A program made the translations under genes and the position numbers. A DNA stretch of 6,589 nucleotides from Bacteroidales bacterium (lineage in GTDB: Bacteria > Bacteroidota > Bacteroidia > Bacteroidales > UBA7960), in contig DMJL01000251.1 of assembly GCA_003451785.1 (NCBI GenBank), positions 1 to 6,589 of the forward strand, given 5' to 3'. Below are positions 1 through 6,350 of the stretch, in pieces; position 1 is the stretch's first letter; every line of letters begins with the position of its first letter. The notes under the pieces are model-generated. The model saw only the letters and a program-made list of their open reading frames with translations, was not told the DNA's origin and searched no databases.

Positions 1-1361
1 GAGCCATCGGGATTTATGGCAAAGTCGGCATTGCCGTGGTCTGCGGTGATTATCACTTGATACCCTTTGCTTCTGGCGGCTTCAACAGTTTCCTTTAGGC
101 AAGCATCAACTGTTTCTAATGCTTGGGTAATCGCAGTTGGCACTCCGGTATGGCCTACCATATCTGCATTAGCAAAGTTGAGACAAATAAAATCGTAGTT
201 TGCGGTAAGAATAGCTTCTACCACTTTATCTTTCACACCCGGCGCACTCATTTCGGGCATAAGATCGTAGGTGGCTACCTTGGGCGATGGAACCATGATT
301 CGACTCTCGCCCGCAAAAGGCTCCTCACGCCCACCATTGAAGAAAAATGTAACATGCGGATATTTCTCAGTCTCTGCAATTCGCAACTGCGTTTTGCCGT
401 GGGCTGCAAGCACTTCGCCCAATGTTTGCTCCAAATCGTCTTTCTCATAAATCACTTGTACGCCTTTGAACGACTCATCGTAGCGAGTCATGGTTACATA
501 GTACAAATCTTCAGTTTTCATACCATGTTCGGGCATATCCTTTTGGGTAAGCACTGTGGTAATCTCCCGCAGGCGATCGGTACGGAAATTGAAACAGATA
601 ACCACATCGCCTTGGTCAATAGTAGCTAAAGGTTTTCCATTGTTTCCTGCGATCACTTTGGGAGTAATAAATTCATCGGTGATACCTTCGCTATAGCTTG
701 ATTCGATGGCTTCCGTTAGGCTCAAGTGTGGTTGCCCAGCACCATGCAAAAGAAGGTCGTATGCAAGTTTCACCCGTTCCCATCGCTTGTCGCGGTCCAT
801 AGCGTAATATCTTCCGCACACACTGGCAATTTTACCAGCCGAATGCTGAAGGTATTGCTCAACTTCCTGTAGAAACCCTAAACCACTCTTGGGGTCGGTA
901 TCGCGCCCATCGGTAAATGCATGAATGTACAAATCGTTGAATCCTTGCTCTTTCGCTACATCACAAAAACCAAACAAATGATCCATAGCGGAATGCACCC
1001 CACCATTGGAAACAAGCCCCATAAGGTGGATTTTCTTCTGGTTTTGACGGGCATACGCAAATGCATTTAAAACAACCGGCTCTTTGTGAAACGACCTTTC
1101 TCTTACTGCTTTGGATATTTTTACCAATTCTTGAAACACTACGCGACCGGCACCAATGTTCAGGTGCCCTACCTCTGAATTGCCCATTTGCCCATCTGGA
1201 AGACCCACATCTTCGCCAGATGTATGCAAGAGTGTGTGTGGAACCGTTTGGGTAAGCATCCGCGTGAAAGGAACATTTGCGTGTGCAATAAGGTCGGCAG
1301 CACTTCCATCGCCTTGGCCCCAACCATCGAGAATTACCAATAGTACTTTATTATCAATCAT
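1..1361 (-). CDS. gpmI: 2,3-bisphosphoglycerate-independent phosphoglycerate mutase (3'-truncated by window edge)
   Basis: Cytosolic glycolytic and gluconeogenic enzyme that interconverts 3-phosphoglycerate and 2-phosphoglycerate through a phosphoserine intermediate, using two Mn ions. The window holds 453 codons from an ATG at 1361; the family is about 510 residues, so roughly the last 55-60 are outside. Visible motifs: LDGWG with metal ligand D12; GQMGNSEVGH with the phosphorylated serine at S62; substrate residues H123, R153/D154 in DGRD, R184 and R190 around YYAMDRDKRW, R260/R263 in FRTDRLR, and K333 in EKYPHVTFFF; metal ligands D400 and H404 in DMVGHTG and D441/H442 in ADHGNAD. The last histidine ligand is expected beyond the edge. 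The start is supported by the normal distance to D12 and S62. It lies 56 bp after the MacB-like gene on the same strand. No promoter box was recognised in that gap, so read-through is possible. No frameshift or missing key residue was found. Confidence 0.97.
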   Translation of the reverse strand, partial: MIDNKVLLVILDGWGQGDGSAADLIAHANVPFTRMLTQTVPHTLLHTSGEDVGLPDGQMGNSEVGHLNIGAGRVVFQELVKISKAVRERSFHKEPVVLNAFAYARQNQKKIHLMGLVSNGGVHSAMDHLFGFCDVAKEQGFNDLYIHAFTDGRDTDPKSGLGFLQEVEQYLQHSAGKIASVCGRYYAMDRDKRWERVKLAYDLLLHGAGQPHLSLTEAIESSYSEGITDEFITPKVIAGNNGKPLATIDQGDVVICFNFRTDRLREITTVLTQKDMPEHGMKTEDLYYVTMTRYDESFKGVQVIYEKDDLEQTLGEVLAAHGKTQLRIAETEKYPHVTFFFNGGREEPFAGESRIMVPSPKVATYDLMPEMSAPGVKDKVVEAILTANYDFICLNFANADMVGHTGVPTAITQALETVDACLKETVEAARSKGYQVIITADHGNADFAINPDG

Positions 1362-1417
1362 AATTAAATATTTTGAAGATTTTTGTAAAAACACATCTCA
1401 TTATGGGTCAAACTATT

Positions 1418-2668
1418 TTATCCGGTGGTTCGGATAGCTTCAACAGGGTCGAGGCGCGACGCTGCCCATGCAGGCATGAAGCCCGACACTACTCCAATAA
1501 TGGCCGAAACATTGATGCCCAGCAACACATTGCCCAATGTAAGATTGAAGTCCATATTGGCCAATTGCGAAATGACGGCTGTGGCACCCAATGCCAACAA
1601 CAAACCTACTAGTCCACCCATCAGGCTAAGTAGCACCGATTCGAAGAGAAATTGAAACAAAATAAAAAATCTCTTAGCACCCAAAGCCTTTTGAATACCA
1701 ATAATGGAGGTGCGCTCCCTTACCGAAACAAACATGATATTGGCTATTCCAAATCCGCCAACCAAAATAGAGAATCCTCCAATAATCCAGCCTGCCAATG
1801 AAATGGCTGCAAAAAGACTATCGGTTTGTTTGGCAATAAGGCTTGTTTGATTAAGAGCGAAATTATCTTCTTCGGCAGGTCGCAACCGACGAATAGCACG
1901 CATAATTCCTGTAAGTTCGCTAATCATCTCTTCGTTGGCTATACCCGGTCTGGCACTAACCAATATTTGGGGGTTCATAGCTTCATCGTTTACATTTGCA
2001 AACCTGTTGATGTACAAAAGCGGTGCAACAATCCAATCATCGTGGCTTTCGCCAAATGTGGCTGTACCTTCTTGCTGGAATACTCCAACTACTTGTGCAT
2101 CGCGTCCAAAAAATCGAATGTAGCGACCAAGAGGTTCCTGCTCACCAAAAAGAGCTTCGGCTATTTCTATTCCTATCACAACTACATTTGTTCCTCTTTC
2201 CAACTCATCGTCAGACAGATACCGCCCTTGCGCTATATCTAAGATTCTAACCCTATCGTAATCCTCCGAAACTCCCACTAATGAAGCATTCTGAATGCTG
2301 TTTGCGCCATATTCAACAGTTTGTGCCCTGCTTGCCATAAATGCAGCGGCTTCCACGGTTTGTGCCCTACGCAAAATCTCGGGCAACTCTCTCATGTGAG
2401 GCACAGGGCGATTGACATACCGCCACCATGGGAATTCGCCATCGAACACCCACGGCCACTTTTGAATATAAACCACATTCTCGCCCAATGCATTAATGCT
2501 ATTGCGCACTTGTCGCTCAAGTCCGTCGAGAACCGAAAAAACCAAGATAATTGAAAATATTCCTATGGTAATACCCAGCAATGTGAGCAGAGTACGCATC
2601 TTATTGGCTAAGGCCGCCGAAAGGGCAAACAGAGTACTCTCTTTGACGATTCTTACAAATACTTTCAT
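1418..2668 (-). CDS. MacB/FtsX-family ABC transporter permease
   Basis: Inner-membrane permease of 416 residues with the four-helix MacB/LolCE architecture. The first membrane segment is at about 28-50 (after ALANKMRTLLTLLGITIG), followed by a large periplasmic domain at about 51-285. Three C-terminal segments lie near 286-312, 336-368 and 378-402. The cytoplasmic motif after segment 2, VSVRERTSIIGIQKALGAKR (315-333), and the ending PAWAASRLDPVEAIR (399-413) are typical of the family. Members act as mechanotransmitters: ATP hydrolysis by a LolD/MacB-type ATPase moves the periplasmic domain to export lipoproteins, peptides or antibiotics; the substrate here is unknown. No ATPase domain is fused. 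The only neighbouring ATPase, 18 bp upstream, is of the MlaF type and already has an MlaE partner. The usual ATPase may therefore be encoded elsewhere. The family call is firm; transport function and partner are inference. Confidence 0.93.
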   Translation of the reverse strand: MKVFVRIVKESTLFALSAALANKMRTLLTLLGITIGIFSIILVFSVLDGLERQVRNSINALGENVVYIQKWPWVFDGEFPWWRYVNRPVPHMRELPEILRRAQTVEAAAFMASRAQTVEYGANSIQNASLVGVSEDYDRVRILDIAQGRYLSDDELERGTNVVVIGIEIAEALFGEQEPLGRYIRFFGRDAQVVGVFQQEGTATFGESHDDWIVAPLLYINRFANVNDEAMNPQILVSARPGIANEEMISELTGIMRAIRRLRPAEEDNFALNQTSLIAKQTDSLFAAISLAGWIIGGFSILVGGFGIANIMFVSVRERTSIIGIQKALGAKRFFILFQFLFESVLLSLMGGLVGLLLALGATAVISQLANMDFNLTLGNVLLGINVSAIIGVVSGFMPAWAASRLDPVEAIRTTG

Positions 2669-2686
2669 GGTGCCTGATTGGTAGGT

Positions 2687-3433
2687 TTATTTCTTGAGCT
2701 TGTGCATCAGCTTGGATGAATACACAAACTGATCGAGGTACGCATTACCGGAGTGCAAAATATCCTGATTAGAACCTTCCCACCACAATTGACCTTTGTA
2801 AATAAAAGCCACATTTTCGCCAATCTCCATTACAGAATTCATATCGTGGGTGTTGATAATGGTGGTGATGTTAAACTCTTTGGTGATTTCTTTGATAAGG
2901 TTGTCAATAACAATTGCAGTAATGGGATCGAGACCGGAATTGGGTTCGTCGCAAAAAAGGAAACTGGGCTTGTTGGCTATCGCTCTGGCAATAGCTACCC
3001 GCTTTTTCATACCACCGCTAAGCTCCGACGGAAACATATGATTCACATTTTGCAAATCCACCCTTTTCAAACAGAAGTTGGCTCGCTCGCGTTTTTCCTC
3101 CTTATTCATAGTGCTAAACATATTGAGCGGGAAGATGATATTTTCTTCTACCGAAAGGGAGTCAAACAGGGCACTACCCTGAAACAGCATACCAATTTTC
3201 TGCCGCAATACACGGCGTTGCGAAAAGTTCATGCGGGTTAAATCCAAGTCATCATAAAGTATGGAGCCACTATCGCATTCCAACATACCAACAATGCACT
3301 TGAGAAGTACAGTTTTTCCTGATCCACTTTGACCAATTATTAAGTTGGTTTTTCCTTGCTCAAATCGGGCCGAAATATCTTTCAGCACAGGTACCCCATC
3401 GAAACTTTTTGAAACATTAGATACCTGTATCAT
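2687..3433 (-). CDS. mlaF: ABC transporter ATP-binding protein, MlaF-type (lipid transport)
   Basis: Cytoplasmic ATPase subunit of 248 residues, expected to drive phospholipid movement between the inner and outer membranes with its MlaE-type permease. All ABC motifs are intact: Walker A GQSGSGKT (34-41), Q-loop Q85 in MLFQGSALFDSLSV, signature LSGGMKKR (138-145), Walker B FLFCDEP (158-164), D-loop SGLDP (166-170) and switch histidine H196 in THDM. The GSALFDSLSVEENI stretch and the M-K-K-R continuation of the signature are typical of the MlaF/Ttg2A group. Its ATG overlaps the stop codon of the upstream permease as ATGA, indicating translational coupling and a shared complex. The gene symbol is by family resemblance; no mlaD, mlaC or mlaB gene is visible, so the complex cannot be assumed to match the Escherichia coli one. 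Confidence 0.93.
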   Translation of the reverse strand: MIQVSNVSKSFDGVPVLKDISARFEQGKTNLIIGQSGSGKTVLLKCIVGMLECDSGSILYDDLDLTRMNFSQRRVLRQKIGMLFQGSALFDSLSVEENIIFPLNMFSTMNKEEKRERANFCLKRVDLQNVNHMFPSELSGGMKKRVAIARAIANKPSFLFCDEPNSGLDPITAIVIDNLIKEITKEFNITTIINTHDMNSVMEIGENVAFIYKGQLWWEGSNQDILHSGNAYLDQFVYSSKLMHKLKK

Positions 3434-4170
3434 GCCAACAACAATTGAGTGAGTATCAAATTAAACAAGATGATATAAATGCTGCTCATTACCACAGCTT
3501 TTGTACTTGCCTGCCCCACTTCGAGCGCACCTCCACGAGTATAAAATCCGTAGTAGCCCGACACCGTGGCGATAATAACAGCAAAGACAACGGTTTTGAT
3601 GAGTGCGTAAAAAATATCGAAAGGAGAAAAATCAAACAAAATACCATACAAATAATGCCCAACCGGCATCACATGGGTGATGAGCGATACCAAATATCCG
3701 CCCAAAATCCCCAGAAACATGCTTATAACTATTAACACAGGATTGATTATCACCATTGCTATAGTTTTGGGTAGGATGAGGTAGCCTGCGGCATTTACGC
3801 CCATGATTTCCAAGGCATCTATTTGCTCTGTTACCCGCATGGTGCCAATCTCCGATGCAATGCGCGAGCCTACCTTTCCAGCAAGAATAAGACTCACAAT
3901 GGTGGGTGCAAACTCCAAAATGATTGCCTGCCTTGTGGCAAACCCAATGGCATAGATTGGCAATAAGGGATGCTCGGTATTGAAAGCTGTTTGGATGGTA
4001 AGCACTGCCCCCATAAACACCGATATAATACTCACAATGCCAAGGCTTTGCAAACCCAGATAATCCATCTCAACGATAATTTGCTTGCGATAAATTGAGG
4101 GATTTTCGGGTCTTTTCAATATTTGTACCAACAGCAAGAAGTAACGACCTGTATGAAAGAGAAAATTCAT
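3430..4170 (-). CDS. mlaE: MlaE/YrbE-family ABC transporter permease (lipid transport)
   Basis: Integral inner-membrane permease of 246 residues, the partner of the ATPase encoded directly downstream. The family hallmark is present: APTIVSLILAGKVGSRIASEIGTMR followed by VTEQIDALEIMGV (88-125). The conserved late segment GYYGFYTRGGALEVGQASTKAVVMSS lies at about 205-230. Hydrophobic segments lie near 44-62, 84-98, 134-165, 190-206 and 228-246. MlaE proteins carry phospholipids between membranes with MCE-domain partners; direction and exact lipid cannot be read from sequence. The ATG at 4170 gives the normal family length. It is the first gene of the minus-strand set, with a candidate promoter box 20 bp upstream. 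Its stop overlaps the ATPase start by 4 bp. Confidence 0.93.
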   Translation of the reverse strand: MNFLFHTGRYFLLLVQILKRPENPSIYRKQIIVEMDYLGLQSLGIVSIISVFMGAVLTIQTAFNTEHPLLPIYAIGFATRQAIILEFAPTIVSLILAGKVGSRIASEIGTMRVTEQIDALEIMGVNAAGYLILPKTIAMVIINPVLIVISMFLGILGGYLVSLITHVMPVGHYLYGILFDFSPFDIFYALIKTVVFAVIIATVSGYYGFYTRGGALEVGQASTKAVVMSSIYIILFNLILTQLLLA

Positions 4171-4189
4171 TGAATTGGCGGGTAAAGCA

Positions 4190-4197
4190 CAAAATTA
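4190..4197 (-). promoter_or_regulatory. Candidate Bacteroidota -7 box for the mlaEF set
   Basis: On the minus strand the octamer reads TAATTTTG, matching the Bacteroidota -7 consensus TAnnTTTG exactly. Transcription would start near 4183, leaving a leader of about 13 nt before the ATG at 4170. No clear TTG -33 element is seen at the expected distance, and a run of nine A (minus strand, 4209-4201) fills part of the spacer. The octamer has only six fixed positions in AT-rich DNA, so this is a candidate based on motif and position. Confidence 0.4.
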
Positions 4198-4474
4198 CTC
4201 TTTTTTTTTGCGTTCTTTAGAAAATTAAGCCCTTCTAATAGATTAGCCATGCCGATAAATTACTACATTTGACTTGGCAAACTGTGGATGAAAATTCATT
4301 TTGCGGATTATGGATACAATAAAAGTTGAAACATAGGAATATTTACAGAAAAATTTTTCGCACCTGATCACAACTCCCAAAGAAGTAAACGCATTAATAC
4401 CAACAATCCTTGAAAAGCTACTATGGTAATTACATAGAATTTTTAACCCATAAGCGATACAAAAAATGTAATGC

Positions 4475-4495
4475 TGCAATGTTTGCCACATTGCA
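4475..4495. repeat. 21-bp dyad (7-bp inverted repeat, 7-nt spacer) upstream of the sprT-like gene
   Basis: The arms TGCAATG (4475-4481) and CATTGCA (4489-4495) are perfect inverted repeats around TTTGCCA. The dyad ends 20 bp before the ATG at 4516. It could be a dimeric repressor's operator or a small hairpin in the 5' untranslated RNA. No U-tract follows, so it is not an intrinsic terminator. The symmetry is seen directly; the function is inference, and a 7-bp arm can occur by chance. Confidence 0.4.
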
Positions 4496-4515
4496 TATTG
4501 GCTAAACACTTTACG

Positions 4516-5151
4516 ATGCAGGCTACACAAAATCAACTCTCAAAATATTTTCCCTTAGAAGCCATTGATGAATTGATGGGCTTACCTTCGTTTGGCAATC
4601 TGCGATTGGTTATCCACAGAACCAGAAGAAGCAAACTTGGAGACTTCCGCCCAGGTGTGAATGACACCCCAACTAGAATTACCGTAAACGGAAATTTGAA
4701 TGTTTATGCTTTTCTAATAGTTTTCCTGCATGAATACGCTCATTGGGAAGTATTTAGCAAGTTCGGCAAGAGGGCAGCCCCCCATGGTGTAGAATGGAAG
4801 CAGACATTTGGACATTGGTTGCGAAAATTTACTTTGGCAGGATGTTTTCACCCTACGCTCACCGATGCAATAATGGATTATTCCAAAAGGGTGAAGGCGA
4901 GTGGGATTGGTAGCTCTACCTTGCAGCGACTTTTGCAAATGTTTGATCCGATTATAAAAAACGACGATGGTCAAAAATATTTGGAAGACATACCCATGAA
5001 CGCACTTTTTGTGGCGGCAAACGGTAAGTTGTACCGCAAGGAAGCCTTATTGAGAAAAAGATTCCGGTGCCAGTGTATTGTTTCTAAAAGGCACTATCTT
5101 TTTCATCCACTTGCAACGGTAGCACTCTCAAATACTAACCCAACAGATTAG
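4516..5151 (+). CDS. SprT-like zinc metalloprotease
   Basis: Putative cytosolic zinc protease of the SprT/Spartan-like superfamily, 211 residues from the chosen start. The active-site helix is FLHEYAHWEVF, with ligands H72 and H76, catalytic E73, and the third ligand H90 in APHGVEWK. The preceding RRSKLGDFRPG and RITVNGNLNVYAFL segments (38-67) are typical of Bacteroidota SprT-like proteins. The C-terminal part (about 143-211) has LEDIPMNALFVAANGKLYRK and LRKRFRCQC...YLFHP; this lacks the four-cysteine zinc ribbon seen in some SprT proteins. An in-frame ATG at 4471 would add 15 residues (MLQCLPHCILAKHFT) unlike the family N-terminus, so 4516 is preferred. There is no signal peptide. Eukaryotic Spartan cleaves DNA-protein crosslinks; the substrate of this bacterial form is unknown. 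manC follows after 44 bp, so cotranscription is possible. Confidence 0.88.
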   Translation: MQATQNQLSKYFPLEAIDELMGLPSFGNLRLVIHRTRRSKLGDFRPGVNDTPTRITVNGNLNVYAFLIVFLHEYAHWEVFSKFGKRAAPHGVEWKQTFGHWLRKFTLAGCFHPTLTDAIMDYSKRVKASGIGSSTLQRLLQMFDPIIKNDDGQKYLEDIPMNALFVAANGKLYRKEALLRKRFRCQCIVSKRHYLFHPLATVALSNTNPTD

Positions 5152-5155
5152 GAAA

Positions 5156-5163
5156 TATCTTTG
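5156..5163 (+). promoter_or_regulatory. Candidate Bacteroidota -7 box for manC
   Basis: TATCTTTG matches TAnnTTTG exactly and lies 5 bp after the sprT-like stop codon. It would start transcription near 5170, giving an A/T-rich leader of about 26 nt before the ATG at 5196. No TTG element was found at the usual -33 distance. manC may thus have its own promoter even though it closely follows the sprT-like gene. Confidence 0.45.
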
Positions 5164-5195
5164 AATTTTAGCACAAATCTATTTTATACAAAACG

Positions 5196-6296
5196 ATGAT
5201 ACAAGAACAAAACCACAACTATGCAGTAATCATGGCCGGAGGTATAGGCGAGCGCTTCTGGCCTATGAGTCGAACATCGAGACCCAAGCAGTTCTTAGAC
5301 ATACTTGGTACCGGAAAGTCGCTCCTGACTCAAACTTACGAGCGGTTTCTACCGGTGATACCTAAGGAAAATATCTTTGTAATTACCAACAAAAGATATG
5401 CGAACGATGTAAAAACCCATATAACCGGAATAGATCCCACGCGTATTATCAGTGAACCATTCAGAAAAAACACTGCTCCATGCGTAGCTTATGCATCGTG
5501 GAAGATACATGCAATGGATCCCAAAGCCTGTCTAATATTTGCTCCATCCGACCATTTGATATTGCAAGAAAATCTCTTTATAAACACCATATCATCGGCT
5601 CTGAATGCAGCCAGAAACAACAAGTGGCTGATCACCTTAGGCATTATGCCAAGCCGTCCCGATACAGGTTACGGATACATACAATTTCAGGAAAATGGCC
5701 CATGGCCAGCAGATACCAACCTGAAGAAGGTGAAAACATTTACAGAAAAACCCAATCTTGAGCTGGCTGAGTCGTTCCTAAAAAGTGGTGATTTTCTGTG
5801 GAATAGTGGTATTTTTATTTGGTCGGCGGAATCTATCATTGAGGCTTTTGAAGCCTATCAACCCGAAATAAGTTTTGTGTTTAGAGATTGCGAGAGTGTA
5901 TTTAACACCGAAAAAGAGGAAGAACAAATTGTTAAGGTGTTTGAGTCTTGCAAAAGCATTTCGATAGATTATGCCATTATGGAACATGCCAACAATGTTT
6001 TTGTAATTGTTTCCGATTTTGGTTGGTCAGATCTGGGCACTTGGAACTCCCTCCACGAAGTACGCCAACGCGATAGTCAGCATAATGCGGTATTGGGGCA
6101 CAATGTGTTGCATTACGATTCCAAAAACTGCATTATTAATATGCCCAACGATAAGCTGGTAGTCATACAGGGACTCGATGGTTATATTGTAGCGGAATCT
6201 GATAATGCCTTGCTTATTTGCGAAAAAAGTCAAGAGGGTGAAATACGAAAATTCATACACGACATTAGAACTAAAAAAGGTGAACATCTTGTTTAA
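5196..6296 (+). CDS. manC: Mannose-1-phosphate guanylyltransferase (GDP-mannose pyrophosphorylase)
   Basis: Cytosolic enzyme that makes GDP-mannose and pyrophosphate from mannose-1-phosphate and GTP, supplying mannose and, via GDP-fucose, fucose for surface glycans. The nucleotidyltransferase signature AGGIGERFWPMSR..RPKQF covers 14-33. Further motifs: SEPFRKNTAPC (86-96), APSDH (116-120), GIMPSRPDTGYGYI (149-162), FTEKP (182-186), LWNSGIFIW (201-209), SIDYAIME (256-263) and GWSDLGTW (276-283). At 366 residues it is the short monofunctional form: the phosphomannose isomerase domain of the roughly 470-residue bifunctional enzymes is absent, so isomerase activity must be encoded elsewhere. The start at 5196 places the signature at the expected distance from the N-terminus. 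It lies 44 bp after the sprT-like gene and 54 bp before an S46 peptidase gene. No defects were seen. Confidence 0.96.
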   Translation: MIQEQNHNYAVIMAGGIGERFWPMSRTSRPKQFLDILGTGKSLLTQTYERFLPVIPKENIFVITNKRYANDVKTHITGIDPTRIISEPFRKNTAPCVAYASWKIHAMDPKACLIFAPSDHLILQENLFINTISSALNAARNNKWLITLGIMPSRPDTGYGYIQFQENGPWPADTNLKKVKTFTEKPNLELAESFLKSGDFLWNSGIFIWSAESIIEAFEAYQPEISFVFRDCESVFNTEKEEEQIVKVFESCKSISIDYAIMEHANNVFVIVSDFGWSDLGTWNSLHEVRQRDSQHNAVLGHNVLHYDSKNCIINMPNDKLVVIQGLDGYIVAESDNALLICEKSQEGEIRKFIHDIRTKKGEHLV

Positions 6297-6350
6297 CTTT
6301 TCTTGTCTGCTCCTATCCAAAACATTAAAAACCCAAACAAACCATTACTT

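Larger units (their letters stand above)
4171..4515. other. Divergent intergenic region between mlaE and the sprT-like gene
   Basis: AT-rich stretch of about 345 bp from which the two gene sets diverge, so it should hold promoters for both directions. Seen in it: a TAATTTTG box for mlaE (4190-4197, minus strand), a nine-base T run (4201-4209), short dyads TTCT-TT-AGAA (4213-4222) and CTAAT-AG-ATTAG (4235-4246), a plus-strand TACATTTG (4264-4271) that is far from any start, and a 21-bp dyad (4475-4495). For the rightward gene only a weak promoter candidate is visible: TTG at 4410-4412 with TAGAATTT at 4435-4442. No tRNA, known riboswitch or convincing small gene was recognised; the reading frames here are short and of unfamiliar composition. 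Confidence 0.6.

Noticed and set aside
123..629. Long plus-strand open frame opposite gpmI, with similar antisense frames opposite the permease and ATPase genes
   Set aside because: These are antisense shadows of well-identified genes and have no recognisable protein family features.
2319..2368. Direct repeat GTTTGTGCCCT (2319-2329 and 2358-2368), giving RAQTVE twice in the MacB-like protein
   Set aside because: The protein has normal family length here and both copies fit the expected periplasmic-domain pattern. Two copies of a six-residue string do not show a duplication.
4201..4209. T run as an intrinsic terminator
   Set aside because: No GC-rich hairpin precedes it on the plus strand, and no plus-strand transcript is expected to end there because it sits between divergent genes.
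4264..4271. Plus-strand TACATTTG as the sprT-like promoter
   Set aside because: It matches the -7 consensus but is about 245 bp from the start codon, has no TTG at the usual distance and no gene directly downstream.
4161..4300. 11-bp direct repeat GAAAATTCATT at 4161-4171 and 4290-4300
   Set aside because: AT-rich sequence, no similarity flanking either copy, and no associated mobile-element features.
4471..4515. Upstream in-frame ATG extending the SprT-like protein by 15 residues
   Set aside because: The added residues do not resemble the family N-terminus, and the 21-bp dyad would fall inside coding sequence. The ATG at 4516 gives the usual start a few residues before the conserved KYFP segment.
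4243..4536. A 97-codon minus-strand open frame in the divergent region, overlapping the sprT-like start
   Set aside because: No family resemblance, unusual Cys/Phe/Ile-rich composition, overlap with the start of a well-supported gene on the other strand, and no recognisable promoter or domain. AT-rich DNA gives such frames by chance.
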